Positions 7,698-17,071 of a stretch of DNA of 26,831 nt are shown in pieces. The stretch spans positions 1-26,831 of the forward strand of contig MGXW01000110.1 in assembly GCA_001801495.1 (NCBI GenBank), in the 5' to 3' direction. The DNA comes from Gammaproteobacteria bacterium RIFCSPHIGHO2_12_FULL_37_34. Lineage in GTDB: Bacteria; Pseudomonadota; Gammaproteobacteria; DSM-16500. The position numbers were made by a program, and so were the translations under genes. Under the pieces are notes generated by a model. That model was not told the origin of the DNA. It searched no databases and worked only from the letters and a program-made list of their open reading frames with translations. The stretch's first letter is position 1. The number at the start of each line of letters is the position of its first letter.

Positions 7698-10600
7698 TCA
7701 TGCCCCCGCAAGACTAATTGCTTTTTCAATATCAACGCTTACTAAGCGGGATACACCTGGTTCATTCATTGTTACACCAATTAAATGTTCAGCAATTTCG
7801 ATTGTCAATTTGTTATGGCTAATAAAAACAAATTGTGTTTTATCCGTCATGGATTTCACTAATCGCGTAAAACGCAACACATTAGCATCATCGAGTGCTG
7901 CATCTACTTCGTCTAATAAACAAAACGGAGCTGGATTTAAATAAAAAATTGAAAAAATTAAAGCAATTGCAGTTAATGATTTTTCACCGCCTGATAAAAG
8001 ATAAATAGAACTATTACGTTTACCTGGCGGACAGGCCATAGCCGTCACACCCGCTTCTAATAAATCATCGCTGGTTAATTCAAGATATGATTTTCCACCA
8101 CCAAATACAGTTGGAAATAATTCTTGAAATCGATTATTTACTTGATCGAACGTTTCTTTAAAACGCGTTTTAGTTTCCTTATCAATTTTATGAATCGCGC
8201 CTTCTAATGTTGCTAACCCTGTGTTTAAATCTTCTAATTGTTTATCCAAATATTGTTTACGTTCCGAACAAGTTGTATATTCATCAACCGCTACCAAATT
8301 AATGGGGCCTAATCGATTAATACGTTGGACCACCTGATCTAGTTTTGCTTGCCATTCCTCTTGTGTACCTTCTTCTGGAAGATCTTTTAAAACCATCTCA
8401 AGCGTACATTCTGTTTCCTTCAGTTGCTCAATAATGGTATCTGATTTTACCTTAAAACCTTGCCATTCGACACGTAACAATTCTAGAGCAGCTTTTACTT
8501 TGTTGATTTCACGTTCAATGATTTGGCGTTTGTCTTCAACATTACGAAATTCTTGTTCCAGCGATTCCATCGCTACTCGAGCAGTATTTAATTCAATTTC
8601 AACGCTGACATGTTTATCTAATGCTCGCGATAAAGATTTTTTTAAAGTTTCCATTGGTGGTATAGAACTTAGTTCGCCTTGTAGCACAATTTTACGTTCA
8701 TTAAGCGAATTCAATTGTGTTTGCAAGTGACTGATACTTTGTTGATGCGCTGTTTTTTGTGATTGAGCAGTTTGCAAACGAATTTCAAGAGAATGTGCCT
8801 CTTCGTTTTTGTTATGAAATGCTTCGCGTATGGTTTGCAATTGTTGGTGAGCTTTTTCACGCCCTTTCATTAATTCATCACGGCGTATAGCGTGCTGCTC
8901 TAATGCATCCTCCGCTTGCTGCAACTGTACACGAGATTGAGCAAGCTGCCGTTGCGCTTGTTTAAGTTGAGCTGTATGTTCTTCGTGGTTTTTAGCAAAA
9001 TTCTCCAATTGAGATTTAAATTCTATCAGTTGTTCTTGTTTCATTTCTTGTTGCGCATTGATTTGTGCTAATTTCGCTTGTAGTTGGTTACATCCTTGTT
9101 GCAAATCATCACGTTGTAATTCGAGCGATTGTGCTTGTTCACGACGCTGAGTGATATTTTTATCTAATTGTTTCTGTGTGGATTGCAGTGTGGTAATACG
9201 TGTAACCAGTCGCTTTAATTCTTGTTCGCGTTGCAATATTCCTGCTGCCGGATTTTCTTCCCTATAAATTTTTATCCACGAACGATTCAACCATATACCA
9301 TCTTGGGTAATAACAGATTCATGATCATCAAGTGATTCACATAAGGTTAAAGCATGTTGTAAAGTATCTGCCACGTACACATCAGAAATAAAAGTAAGTG
9401 TTTGCGGCGATTTAATTTTTTCAATTAAAAGCTTCCCTTTCTTGCTCTGTACCAATTTAGTATTTGCATCTGTTGCTAATACACACAAATTACCACGAGT
9501 AAAATCTGATAAATGTGAAACGACTTCCTCTATTTGATCCACACAAATTGCCTGGAGATAATGCCCTAGCACTTTTTCAACCGCCATTTCCCATCCTGGT
9601 TCTACTTCTAAATGCTGCGCTAAACGTGGTTTAGATGCTAATCCATGTTTGCTGATCCAACTTGCGGTAGACTGATTATCCTGATCGAGCGCCGTTTGTT
9701 GTAAAGCCTCTAAAGATGCTTGTTGGCCTAACAAACGTTGTAACTCACTGCGAACATTATCAAGATTATTTTGTGAATCGTGTTGTGCGGCTTGTAAAGT
9801 AGCCATCTCTTTACGTACTTCATCTAGCTGCTTCGTTTGAAATTCAAGCTGATCAGCAACATCATATGTTTCTTTAGTAAATCGCTCGATTTCTTCATTG
9901 AGCTCAGAAAAATGAAATCGATTTTGCTCTTGTTGCAACTGCTCTTGTTGCTTTTGAATAGACAAAATACGTTGTTCTAAATGTTGAATGTTCGTTTGCT
10001 CAACCTGAATGGTTTGCGAGGTCATCGCTGAAGTTTGATTAAATTCATCCCATTGACCTTGCATAGGTTGTAGAGCATCTTCTGCGATCGTTAATTTTTT
10101 TTGTAACGATGTTAATTCTTTTTCGGCTGAGGAAAATTTAGGTTCTAATTGTTGTATTTCACGTTCACGCTCGCTCGATTCATCTGTCACCTCATCTATT
10201 TGTGTTTTAATCGTGCGCCAATCATTTTCAGCTTGTTTAAGATCACTCTCCCATTGCTGTTGTCGCTCCTCCTGATGCAATACATCTTGCTCAATACGGG
10301 TAATCTCATTCCCTACGGCATAATAGCGACGTTGAACCTCCTGGAAAGCATCATGTACAACCCGTTGTTCATGTCGCAACTGTTCAATTTCTCGATCTGC
10401 CGTGCTTAACTCACTATTACGCGCTTCCAATGCTGTCTCTTCGCGTTTGATTTGCAAAGTTGCATTCACCATGCGCCTATCCAATTGTCGCCATTGAATA
10501 GCGTATGACTCGGCTTTTATAACACGTTCTTGTTGTTTAAGTGTTTTAAATTTTTCAGCTACATTAGCTTGATATTTAAGATGACTTAATTGTTTTTCTA

Positions 10601-11201
10601 ATTCAGTCCGTAAATCATTGACTCGCGCTAGATTTTCTTTGGTATGTTGAATACGCAACTCTGTTTCGTGACGACGTTCTTTATATTTGGAAATACCGGC
10701 TGCTTCTTCTAAATAAGTACGTAATTCTTCCGGCTTCGCTTCAATAATGCGATTGATCATGTTTTGACCAATTATAGAATAACTTCGTGGGCCCAAACCC
10801 GTTCCTAAAAAAATATCTACCACATCGCGCTTGCGGCAGCGGACTCCATTTAAATAATAAGTAGAATCAGAATCCCGATTAAGCATGCGTTTTACAGATA
10901 TTTCAGCAAATTTGGCATATTCGCCACCAACACTACCATCCGTATTATCAAAAATCAGCTCAACGGATGCTTGCCCTACTGGTTTGCGTACGTTAGACCC
11001 ATTAAAAATAACGTCTATGAGCGCTTCCCCTCGCAAATATTTAGGAGAGTTTTCACCCATCACCCAAATCACTGCATCGATGATATTGGATTTTCCACAT
11101 CCATTCGGACCAACAATAGCAACTAACTGACTAGGCAATTGAATGGTTGTCGGATCAACAAAGGATTTAAACCCTGAAAGTTTGATCTTAGAAAGCTGCA
11201 T
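7698..11201 (-). CDS. smc: Chromosome segregation ATPase SMC
   Basis: This 1167-aa protein is the condensin-type SMC ATPase, which organises and helps segregate the chromosome, normally with ScpA and ScpB. The N-terminal head carries Walker A GPNGCGKS (31-38). Two long coiled-coil arms flank a hinge at about 515-665. The C-terminal head has the ABC signature LSGGEK (1069-1074) and Walker B CLLDE with D1097/E1098. The length fits the family (about 1160-1190 aa). The presence of SMC rather than MukB separates this organism from Enterobacteriaceae and fits lineages such as Legionellales, Pseudomonas or Xanthomonas. GGAA and GAGGGA sequences precede the ATG. The gene is divergent from the histidine kinase across 103 nt, which must hold both promoters; I could not assign them confidently. 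In Pseudomonas zipA lies between smc and ligA, but here there is no room for it. Confidence 0.97.
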   Translation of the reverse strand: MQLSKIKLSGFKSFVDPTTIQLPSQLVAIVGPNGCGKSNIIDAVIWVMGENSPKYLRGEALIDVIFNGSNVRKPVGQASVELIFDNTDGSVGGEYAKFAEISVKRMLNRDSDSTYYLNGVRCRKRDVVDIFLGTGLGPRSYSIIGQNMINRIIEAKPEELRTYLEEAAGISKYKERRHETELRIQHTKENLARVNDLRTELEKQLSHLKYQANVAEKFKTLKQQERVIKAESYAIQWRQLDRRMVNATLQIKREETALEARNSELSTADREIEQLRHEQRVVHDAFQEVQRRYYAVGNEITRIEQDVLHQEERQQQWESDLKQAENDWRTIKTQIDEVTDESSEREREIQQLEPKFSSAEKELTSLQKKLTIAEDALQPMQGQWDEFNQTSAMTSQTIQVEQTNIQHLEQRILSIQKQQEQLQQEQNRFHFSELNEEIERFTKETYDVADQLEFQTKQLDEVRKEMATLQAAQHDSQNNLDNVRSELQRLLGQQASLEALQQTALDQDNQSTASWISKHGLASKPRLAQHLEVEPGWEMAVEKVLGHYLQAICVDQIEEVVSHLSDFTRGNLCVLATDANTKLVQSKKGKLLIEKIKSPQTLTFISDVYVADTLQHALTLCESLDDHESVITQDGIWLNRSWIKIYREENPAAGILQREQELKRLVTRITTLQSTQKQLDKNITQRREQAQSLELQRDDLQQGCNQLQAKLAQINAQQEMKQEQLIEFKSQLENFAKNHEEHTAQLKQAQRQLAQSRVQLQQAEDALEQHAIRRDELMKGREKAHQQLQTIREAFHNKNEEAHSLEIRLQTAQSQKTAHQQSISHLQTQLNSLNERKIVLQGELSSIPPMETLKKSLSRALDKHVSVEIELNTARVAMESLEQEFRNVEDKRQIIEREINKVKAALELLRVEWQGFKVKSDTIIEQLKETECTLEMVLKDLPEEGTQEEWQAKLDQVVQRINRLGPINLVAVDEYTTCSERKQYLDKQLEDLNTGLATLEGAIHKIDKETKTRFKETFDQVNNRFQELFPTVFGGGKSYLELTSDDLLEAGVTAMACPPGKRNSSIYLLSGGEKSLTAIALIFSIFYLNPAPFCLLDEVDAALDDANVLRFTRLVKSMTDKTQFVFISHNKLTIEIAEHLIGVTMNEPGVSRLVSVDIEKAISLAGA

Positions 11202-11304
11202 GATTTATTCCATTCCCTCAAAATAATGTGATATATTATGCCATTAATTGCTTAAGATGTATTCATCATTTACACCACTATTCTAAATCGATTAAGCTTA
11301 TAAA

Positions 11305-12351
11305 ATGATAACTCCCATTTCTCAGCAAAAACCATGGTTGCCCTATTTGGTTGCTGGCATCGGTATAGTTATCTCGTTTCTCTTATGGCACTTTATCTTA
11401 TGGCACCATATTGAAGCTTATCTGGACGCATTGCTTCCTTATAAATCCTATTTATCTTGGTTGATGTTATTATTAGGTGTGAGCTTTTCAATTTTAGCAG
11501 GCGCAATCATCCGTATCATTCAATTAGATTATGAACGCACTGCTTTATTAAACCAGATGCAAACGATGCTTAAAAAAGAGATTGCTGAACGTATGCTTGC
11601 AGAAGAAAGCAAGCAAAAACTTGAAGTTGCTCTTCTGCAAGGGCAAAAATTACAAGCAATCGGCACATTGGCAGGTGGTATCGCGCATGATTTCAATAAT
11701 ATTTTATATGCTATTATTGGTTACACAGAAATGCTGAGAGAAGATGAGGATGTAAATTCGTTAAAATACAATAACTTAGGAAGAGTTTTGGAGGCAACTC
11801 AGCGTGGGCGCGAATTAATCGCCCGCATTCTTGCTTTTAGTCGCAAGCAACATCATGAATTCGATATGATTGATCTTAATCACACTATCGAAACCGCGCT
11901 TTCCCTATTAAAACCAACCATACCAGCTAGTGTAATGGTTCAATTTGAATCAAGTAAGGATATTTCTATTGTTGGTAATCAAACTCAAATTCATCAAGTA
12001 TTAGTTAATATTATCAATAACGCAGTAGATGCTATGGAAGGAGAAGGCACCATCACCATTCATACTACTCATCTTCCACCTGATGATCCTTTATTAAAAC
12101 AATTGACAAAAACAAGTATTCAGAAATATTGTAAACTTGAAATAAGCGATACTGGACATGGTATGGATCAAGCTACAATGGAGCGCGCCTTTGAACCATT
12201 TTTTACGACGAAAGAAGTGGGCAAAGGCTCCGGTTTAGGACTTTCTATTGTGCACTCCATTATAAAAGAACACAAAGGTGAAATTTTATTAAATAGCCAA
12301 CTGGGACACGGCACAACATTCACTATTTTACTACCTGAATGTTTATCCTAA
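11305..12351 (+). CDS. Membrane-bound sensor histidine kinase
   Basis: This 348-aa protein has two N-terminal membrane helices (about 12-33 and 50-72) with a periplasmic loop of only about 17 residues, so it probably senses a signal in or near the membrane rather than a soluble ligand. A coiled-coil linker (about 75-115) leads to the HisKA domain with the phospho-accepting His128 in GGIAHDFNN, a form common in NtrB/CckA-like kinases. The ATPase domain shows the N box NIINNA (235-240), G1 DTGHGM (282-287), an F box (FEPFFTTK) and G2 GKGSGLGL (306-313). All residues needed for autophosphorylation appear present. The stop codon overlaps the ribosome site of the receiver gene that follows, which is presumably its partner. 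The signal is unknown. The start ATG has no strong ribosome site. Confidence 0.93.
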   Translation: MITPISQQKPWLPYLVAGIGIVISFLLWHFILWHHIEAYLDALLPYKSYLSWLMLLLGVSFSILAGAIIRIIQLDYERTALLNQMQTMLKKEIAERMLAEESKQKLEVALLQGQKLQAIGTLAGGIAHDFNNILYAIIGYTEMLREDEDVNSLKYNNLGRVLEATQRGRELIARILAFSRKQHHEFDMIDLNHTIETALSLLKPTIPASVMVQFESSKDISIVGNQTQIHQVLVNIINNAVDAMEGEGTITIHTTHLPPDDPLLKQLTKTSIQKYCKLEISDTGHGMDQATMERAFEPFFTTKEVGKGSGLGLSIVHSIIKEHKGEILLNSQLGHGTTFTILLPECLS

Positions 12352-12361
12352 AGGAGTTGTT

Positions 12362-12751
12362 ATGGCAAAAATTTTGCTTGTAGAAGATGATGATTTAGTA
12401 AGAGACATGTTAACACAGGTATTGCAACGCGCCTCGCATACCGTGCTTTGTGCCACCAATGGTGAAGAAGCAACTCACTATTTGCAAAAAGAAAAACCCG
12501 ATCTTATGGTCACTGACATTATCATGCCAAAAAAAAGTGGTATCACGCTTATTTCGGAAGTAAAAAATCGTCATCCTAATTTAGAAATCATTGCTATTTC
12601 GGGTGGCGGTCGTCTGGATCCTACTGGTTATTTAGATTTATCTGAATCACTTGGTGCATCTGTATCTTTTGAAAAACCAATTGATAATACTGCTTTACTC
12701 ATGGCTATCGATTTATTGTTGCATAGTAAAAAAGAAAAAGTGGGGAATTAG
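12362..12751 (+). CDS. Single-domain response regulator (CheY-like receiver)
   Basis: This 129-aa protein consists of one receiver domain and no output domain, so it should act by protein-protein contact or in a phosphorelay. The acidic pocket is E8/D9/D10, the phospho-acceptor is D52 (VTDIIMP), and the conserved switch residues are S80 and K105 (FEKP). A strong AAGGAG ribosome site (12351-12356) shares a base with the kinase stop codon, so the two genes are translationally linked. The most likely phosphodonor is the upstream kinase. The downstream target is not encoded nearby. Confidence 0.94.
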   Translation: MAKILLVEDDDLVRDMLTQVLQRASHTVLCATNGEEATHYLQKEKPDLMVTDIIMPKKSGITLISEVKNRHPNLEIIAISGGGRLDPTGYLDLSESLGASVSFEKPIDNTALLMAIDLLLHSKKEKVGN

Positions 12752-12779
12752 AAATGCGAATAGATTGAAATGCAAGATT

Positions 12780-15107
12780 TCATCCCATCCAATAACGTTT
12801 ATGTTGTATTCGATATAATTCTGGTTGCAAACAAGCATCACTAGCATCACATTTAATTTGTATCGCACCACTTTCTACTGAATTAAATTGCCGCGCACCA
12901 ATCGCATGATATGCTTCCATAACACTCTTGTGTGGAAAATGGTAACGATTACGATAACCCATCGCATACAAAACAATTGTTGGATGTACCGCATCGATGA
13001 ACTGTTTTAATCCTGATGTTTTACTACCATGATGTGGCGCAATAAGTATCGTGCTTGCTAATCGTTGTTCGTCTGTATTGATTAGTATGTGCTCAGCAAA
13101 CTTTTCAATATCACCTGTCAATAATACACTTTGTTTACCATTGTCAATGCGGAGCACGCAAGAACTATCGTTTCCTAAATTTAATTGTGCTTGTGAAGGG
13201 TAGAGAAAAGAAAAACGTACACCATCCCATTGCCAAGTATCCCCACGCAAGCAATAATCAGCAGTAACTGGTAAAATGCGATCAACAACACTAGTTGCAA
13301 TAGATACAACAGGGAAACTTTGTAAAATAGTTTGTGATCCACCAATATGATCATTATCTCCATGGCTAATCACCAGTTTATCAATTTTTTTGATATGATT
13401 TGCTCGTAAATAAGGCAACACAATACGTTCACCCATATCATTTCCTTCACTCCATTTTGCACCGGTATCATAAATCAATGTATGAGATTTAGTTTGTACA
13501 ACTACCGAGAGTCCCTGCCCAACATCTAATACTGTTACCCAAAAATGATGCGTAGCCGGTCGATTCGGCTGAAAAAAAATGAGTGGCATCAACCAAAACA
13601 ATCCTAACCATCGTCCTGGAAACCCTGCTGGCAATAGTAGAAGCAACATAGCAATAACAGCGCTTACTGCTACCCAGCTATTCGTAATAGACTGGTGCCA
13701 AATTGCAACAGGCAATTCTGATAACCACGTTAACATTATCCATAAAACAGAGAGACTTTTGTCTGCGACAAATAATAGTAAAACACCGAACGATGGCAAG
13801 ATCATAACGAATAAACTGCCTAACAAACAAAAAGGCAGAATGAAAAAAGTAAGCCACGGAATAGCAATGGTATTGGCTATAAATGAGAGCATAGAACATT
13901 CTTGAAATAAAACTAAAGTAAATGGAATTAAACCAAAACCAATGACCCATTGTACTCTTCCAAAACGCCACCACCATCCTGTTGGTGCGAGTCGTCCCCC
14001 CATACCATAAATAATCAAAGCAATGGTTCCAAAAGAAAGCCAAAAACTATCGGTTAATACTTGGAGTGGATTAAATAGTAAAACCATCAATAATGCACAT
14101 GACCAAACATGCCAAGCGTTTATTTTTAATCGCCATAATAAAGTAAAAATAAAAATACTCAGCATGATACAAGCACGCTGTGTTGGCAGAGAAAAGCCAG
14201 CCAATGCGCTATAAAAAATGGCGGCGCAACATGCTAGAATCGCTCCTGCATGCTGTGCTGGTAACCACAACAGAAGTCGTGGAATACGCCGCCACATCCA
14301 TGATCCAAACATATGCATGAATCCAGCAACCAAACCAATATGCAACCCAGCAACTGCCATTAAATGATTGGTACCTGTGCGTCTTAGCACCTGCCACTCT
14401 GTTTGAGGGATCTGACTGCGTTCTCCAATAATTAATGCTTTTAGCCACACGGATGTGGCTGATTGCGGTAAATAATTATTTAATTTTTTTTGTAATTGTT
14501 GACGTAAAAAATGAATAGGATACCGGTAAGGATGATGGGAAAGTAGCTCCTGATTGGATAAGAGAGAATGCTCAGAAATCACATACCCTGTTGCGCGTAT
14601 ACCATTATGTAGCGCCCACATTTCATAATCAAAACCACCGGGATTTTGCATACCATGAATACGTTTTAGCTTGACGAATAAATGCCATTTATCACCTACT
14701 TGTAAATCGCGTAATGGTTGTTGCCAAGAAAGTTGAATGAAGGTTTGATGATGAAGAACCGTATGATTCCATTTCAATGTATGTAATTCAAATAAAAAAT
14801 GGGTTTGCTGATTACTGATAACAGGTAGAGCAGCAATATAACCGGTTACTTCTATTCGTTTACCTGCATATTCCTGAGGTACTATCCAAGATAAAATGGC
14901 ACTCGCATACCAAACACTAAAAGCAAACCCTAGTACACATGCAAACGTCATCCATCTCCATTTTTTATTAACGCCAATAGAATAGAATCCTAATTCAAAT
15001 AAAATGCTCAAAACCACTATTGTTAAGATAGCAAATAGAGAGGGTAAATGCGCAAACAATTGTAAAAATAAATCGCCTAATAAAAAAGCTATCGTAAATA
15101 AAATCAT
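12780..15107 (-). CDS. comEC: DNA internalisation / competence protein ComEC (Rec2)
   Basis: This 775-aa polytopic inner-membrane protein is predicted to form the channel that brings single-stranded DNA into the cytoplasm during natural transformation. It begins with membrane helices and a DUF4131-type OB-like region (about 30-180). The Competence domain (about 215-490) shows conserved ComEC segments: ALIIGERSQI, NHLMAVAGLHIGLV and LTDSFWLSFGTIAL. The C-terminal metallo-beta-lactamase-like domain (about 520-760) keeps HGDNDHIGG (582-590) plus later APHHGS, consistent with a nuclease-like fold. The length is normal for gammaproteobacterial ComEC. It lies 37 nt after lolD in the same direction, as in Pseudomonas, where comA/comEC also follows the lol genes. 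The gene looks intact. Other competence genes are not in the window, so transformability cannot be judged. Confidence 0.95.
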   Translation of the reverse strand: MILFTIAFLLGDLFLQLFAHLPSLFAILTIVVLSILFELGFYSIGVNKKWRWMTFACVLGFAFSVWYASAILSWIVPQEYAGKRIEVTGYIAALPVISNQQTHFLFELHTLKWNHTVLHHQTFIQLSWQQPLRDLQVGDKWHLFVKLKRIHGMQNPGGFDYEMWALHNGIRATGYVISEHSLLSNQELLSHHPYRYPIHFLRQQLQKKLNNYLPQSATSVWLKALIIGERSQIPQTEWQVLRRTGTNHLMAVAGLHIGLVAGFMHMFGSWMWRRIPRLLLWLPAQHAGAILACCAAIFYSALAGFSLPTQRACIMLSIFIFTLLWRLKINAWHVWSCALLMVLLFNPLQVLTDSFWLSFGTIALIIYGMGGRLAPTGWWWRFGRVQWVIGFGLIPFTLVLFQECSMLSFIANTIAIPWLTFFILPFCLLGSLFVMILPSFGVLLLFVADKSLSVLWIMLTWLSELPVAIWHQSITNSWVAVSAVIAMLLLLLPAGFPGRWLGLFWLMPLIFFQPNRPATHHFWVTVLDVGQGLSVVVQTKSHTLIYDTGAKWSEGNDMGERIVLPYLRANHIKKIDKLVISHGDNDHIGGSQTILQSFPVVSIATSVVDRILPVTADYCLRGDTWQWDGVRFSFLYPSQAQLNLGNDSSCVLRIDNGKQSVLLTGDIEKFAEHILINTDEQRLASTILIAPHHGSKTSGLKQFIDAVHPTIVLYAMGYRNRYHFPHKSVMEAYHAIGARQFNSVESGAIQIKCDASDACLQPELYRIQHKRYWMG

Positions 15108-15144
15108 GAGAATCCACAGAGGAGTTTAAATAAGAACGCGAGTA

Positions 15145-15828
15145 TTACTCAGCAATCAGCCTGCCATCTTCAATTCGAAGTACGCGCTGTGCGCATTTAG
15201 CAACTAAAGGATCATGTGTCACCATCACAACACTCGTTTGTCTTGCTTGTTGTAATTCAAAAAATAATTGTAAAACTTTCTCAGCATTATGTGGATCTAG
15301 ATTACCTGTTGGTTCATCGGCAAGTACACATACTGGTTCAGCAACTAAAGCACGTGCAATCGCTACACGTTGGCGTTCACCACCAGAGAGTTGCCCTAGA
15401 CGATGTTGTAAACGATGTTGCAAACCAACTTGCTCTAATAAATGGGTGGCTTTCGCAACCATTACTTTCAGATCAAGTTCTCCACGAATTAATAAAGGCA
15501 TACTTACATTTTCTAATGCGGAAAATTCTGGTAATAAATGATGGAATTGATAAACAAATCCTAAATATTGATTGCGCGCACGGCATTTTTCTGCCTCAGA
15601 TAATTGATGAATATTTTTACCGTTTAAGATAACAGTACCTTCTGTTGGGCGATCTAATCCACCTAATAAATGCAAAAAAGTACTTTTCCCAGAACCCGAT
15701 GCGCCCACAATAGCTATCATCTCTGAAGCATGAACAGTCAAATCCATTTGTTTTAAAACTTCAATTTTTGTTGCACCATCCAAATAGGTTTTAGCCAGGC
15801 CCTTGCACATTAAAACAGGATTACTCAT
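15145..15828 (-). CDS. lolD: Lipoprotein-releasing ABC transporter ATP-binding protein LolD
   Basis: This 227-aa cytoplasmic ATPase powers extraction of lipoproteins from the inner membrane for transfer to LolA. It shows Walker A GASGSGKST (42-50), Q-loop Gln94, signature LSGGERQ (147-153), Walker B ending in E172 (VCVLADEPTGNLDP) and H-loop His205. The start chosen is the ATG at 15828 (MSNPVL), which overlaps the end of the permease gene by 8 nt and gives the normal family length. A longer frame to 15915 lies inside the permease gene and adds residues with no family match. Its partner permease is immediately upstream. Confidence 0.95.
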   Translation of the reverse strand: MSNPVLMCKGLAKTYLDGATKIEVLKQMDLTVHASEMIAIVGASGSGKSTFLHLLGGLDRPTEGTVILNGKNIHQLSEAEKCRARNQYLGFVYQFHHLLPEFSALENVSMPLLIRGELDLKVMVAKATHLLEQVGLQHRLQHRLGQLSGGERQRVAIARALVAEPVCVLADEPTGNLDPHNAEKVLQLFFELQQARQTSVVMVTHDPLVAKCAQRVLRIEDGRLIAE

Positions 15829-17071
15829 AACGCAATGACTCCACAGGATCCATTTTAGATGCACGCCAAGCTGGATAAACCGTTGCAACCAAACTAAGCA
15901 ATAAGGATACGACACTAATTTTTAGTATATCTTGCCATTCGATTTCTGATGGGAGATAGTCAACAAAATAAACACTGGAAGATAAAAATTGCACGCGAAA
16001 AATTTGCTCAATCCAGTTAACAATGTCTGTTACATTCCATGCTAATAATAAGCCTCCCATCACACCAAATAGTGTACCAAATACACCTATTAATCCCCCT
16101 TGAATGATAAAGATATTCATCACCATTTGTGGTGTAGCACCAAATGTACGTAAGATAGCAATATCCGATTGCTTTTCATTGACAACCATCACTAAAGTTG
16201 ATACCAAATTAAATGCAGCGACAGCAATAATGAGTAACAAAATAAAAAACATCATGGTTTTTTCTAATTTTACCGCATGAAAAAATTCACCAAACTGATC
16301 TGCCCACGTCGTGATACTAGCTGTTTGAGTGAGTTGACTTGCCAAGTTGGCGGCTACACGCTGCGCAGCATACACATCTTTGATATTGAGATGAAGCCCT
16401 GTCACATCTTGTCCCAATCCTAATAGTTTTTGTGCATCATCTAAATGAATAAAGCCTAATCCAGCATCAAAACCAAAACCGCTTCCTGCACGAAATATAC
16501 CTACTACGGTGAAGCGTTTGAACCTTGGCATCACCCCTGCTGGAGATAAAGAAACCTGCGGAGTAATAACCGTGATTTTATCTCCTATTTCAGCGCGCAA
16601 ACGATCAGATAAATTTTCACCTAATATAATTCCAAATTGTCTTGATTGAAGGTTCATTAAATTTCCCTTCACTATTTTATCAGCTAATGCTGATACATGT
16701 TTTTCTTCATCCGGCAAAATACCATTCACTAGTGCCGGCTGAACCGACCCACCATAACTCAATAATACTTCTCCTGTTGCAAACGGCGCTGAAGCCGTTA
16801 TCTCTGGAAAACTCATGATGATTTTTTGCAAATCTTGCCAGCCTCTTATATAGCCATTGATGCTGCTCACCGTGATAGGTGGTACCATGCTAAATACCCG
16901 ATTTTTAATTTCGCGATCAAATCCATTCATCACGGATAATACCGTAATTAAAACAGCGACACCTAAGGCAATTCCAATCATAGAAACAATAGAAATAAAT
17001 GAAATAAAATGATTGCGGCGTTTAGCACGTGTATAGCGCAACCCAATAAAAAGAGCGGCTGATTTAAACAT
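15821..17071 (-). CDS. Lipoprotein-releasing ABC transporter permease (LolC/LolE/LolF family)
   Basis: This 416-aa inner-membrane protein has the LolC/E layout: a cytoplasmic N-terminus (LFIGLRYTRAKRRNHFISFISI), a first membrane helix (about 24-47), a large periplasmic domain (about 48-270) and three C-terminal helices of the FtsX type (about 274-300, 318-345, 381-402). It ends with YPAWRASKMDPVESLRYE, the typical permease tail. Only one permease gene is present, and comEC rather than a second permease follows lolD. That fits either a homodimeric LolF-type exporter (as in Acinetobacter or Francisella) or a second permease encoded elsewhere. The start overlaps the tatD stop by 8 nt and the end overlaps lolD by 8 nt, so the three are translated from one message. 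Confidence 0.93.
   Translation of the reverse strand: MFKSAALFIGLRYTRAKRRNHFISFISIVSMIGIALGVAVLITVLSVMNGFDREIKNRVFSMVPPITVSSINGYIRGWQDLQKIIMSFPEITASAPFATGEVLLSYGGSVQPALVNGILPDEEKHVSALADKIVKGNLMNLQSRQFGIILGENLSDRLRAEIGDKITVITPQVSLSPAGVMPRFKRFTVVGIFRAGSGFGFDAGLGFIHLDDAQKLLGLGQDVTGLHLNIKDVYAAQRVAANLASQLTQTASITTWADQFGEFFHAVKLEKTMMFFILLLIIAVAAFNLVSTLVMVVNEKQSDIAILRTFGATPQMVMNIFIIQGGLIGVFGTLFGVMGGLLLAWNVTDIVNWIEQIFRVQFLSSSVYFVDYLPSEIEWQDILKISVVSLLLSLVATVYPAWRASKMDPVESLRYE

Noticed and set aside
12752..12779. Bidirectional terminator between the receiver gene and comEC
   Set aside because: The 28-nt convergent gap has no evident stem or T-run.
13678..14043. 121-aa frame inside comEC on the same strand
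   Set aside because: It is a different frame within an intact comEC whose membrane and hydrolase motifs read through without a break.
15829..15915. Upstream extension of lolD giving 256 residues
   Set aside because: The extra residues are encoded inside the permease gene and have no LolD similarity; the ATG at 15828 gives the normal length and a standard overlap.
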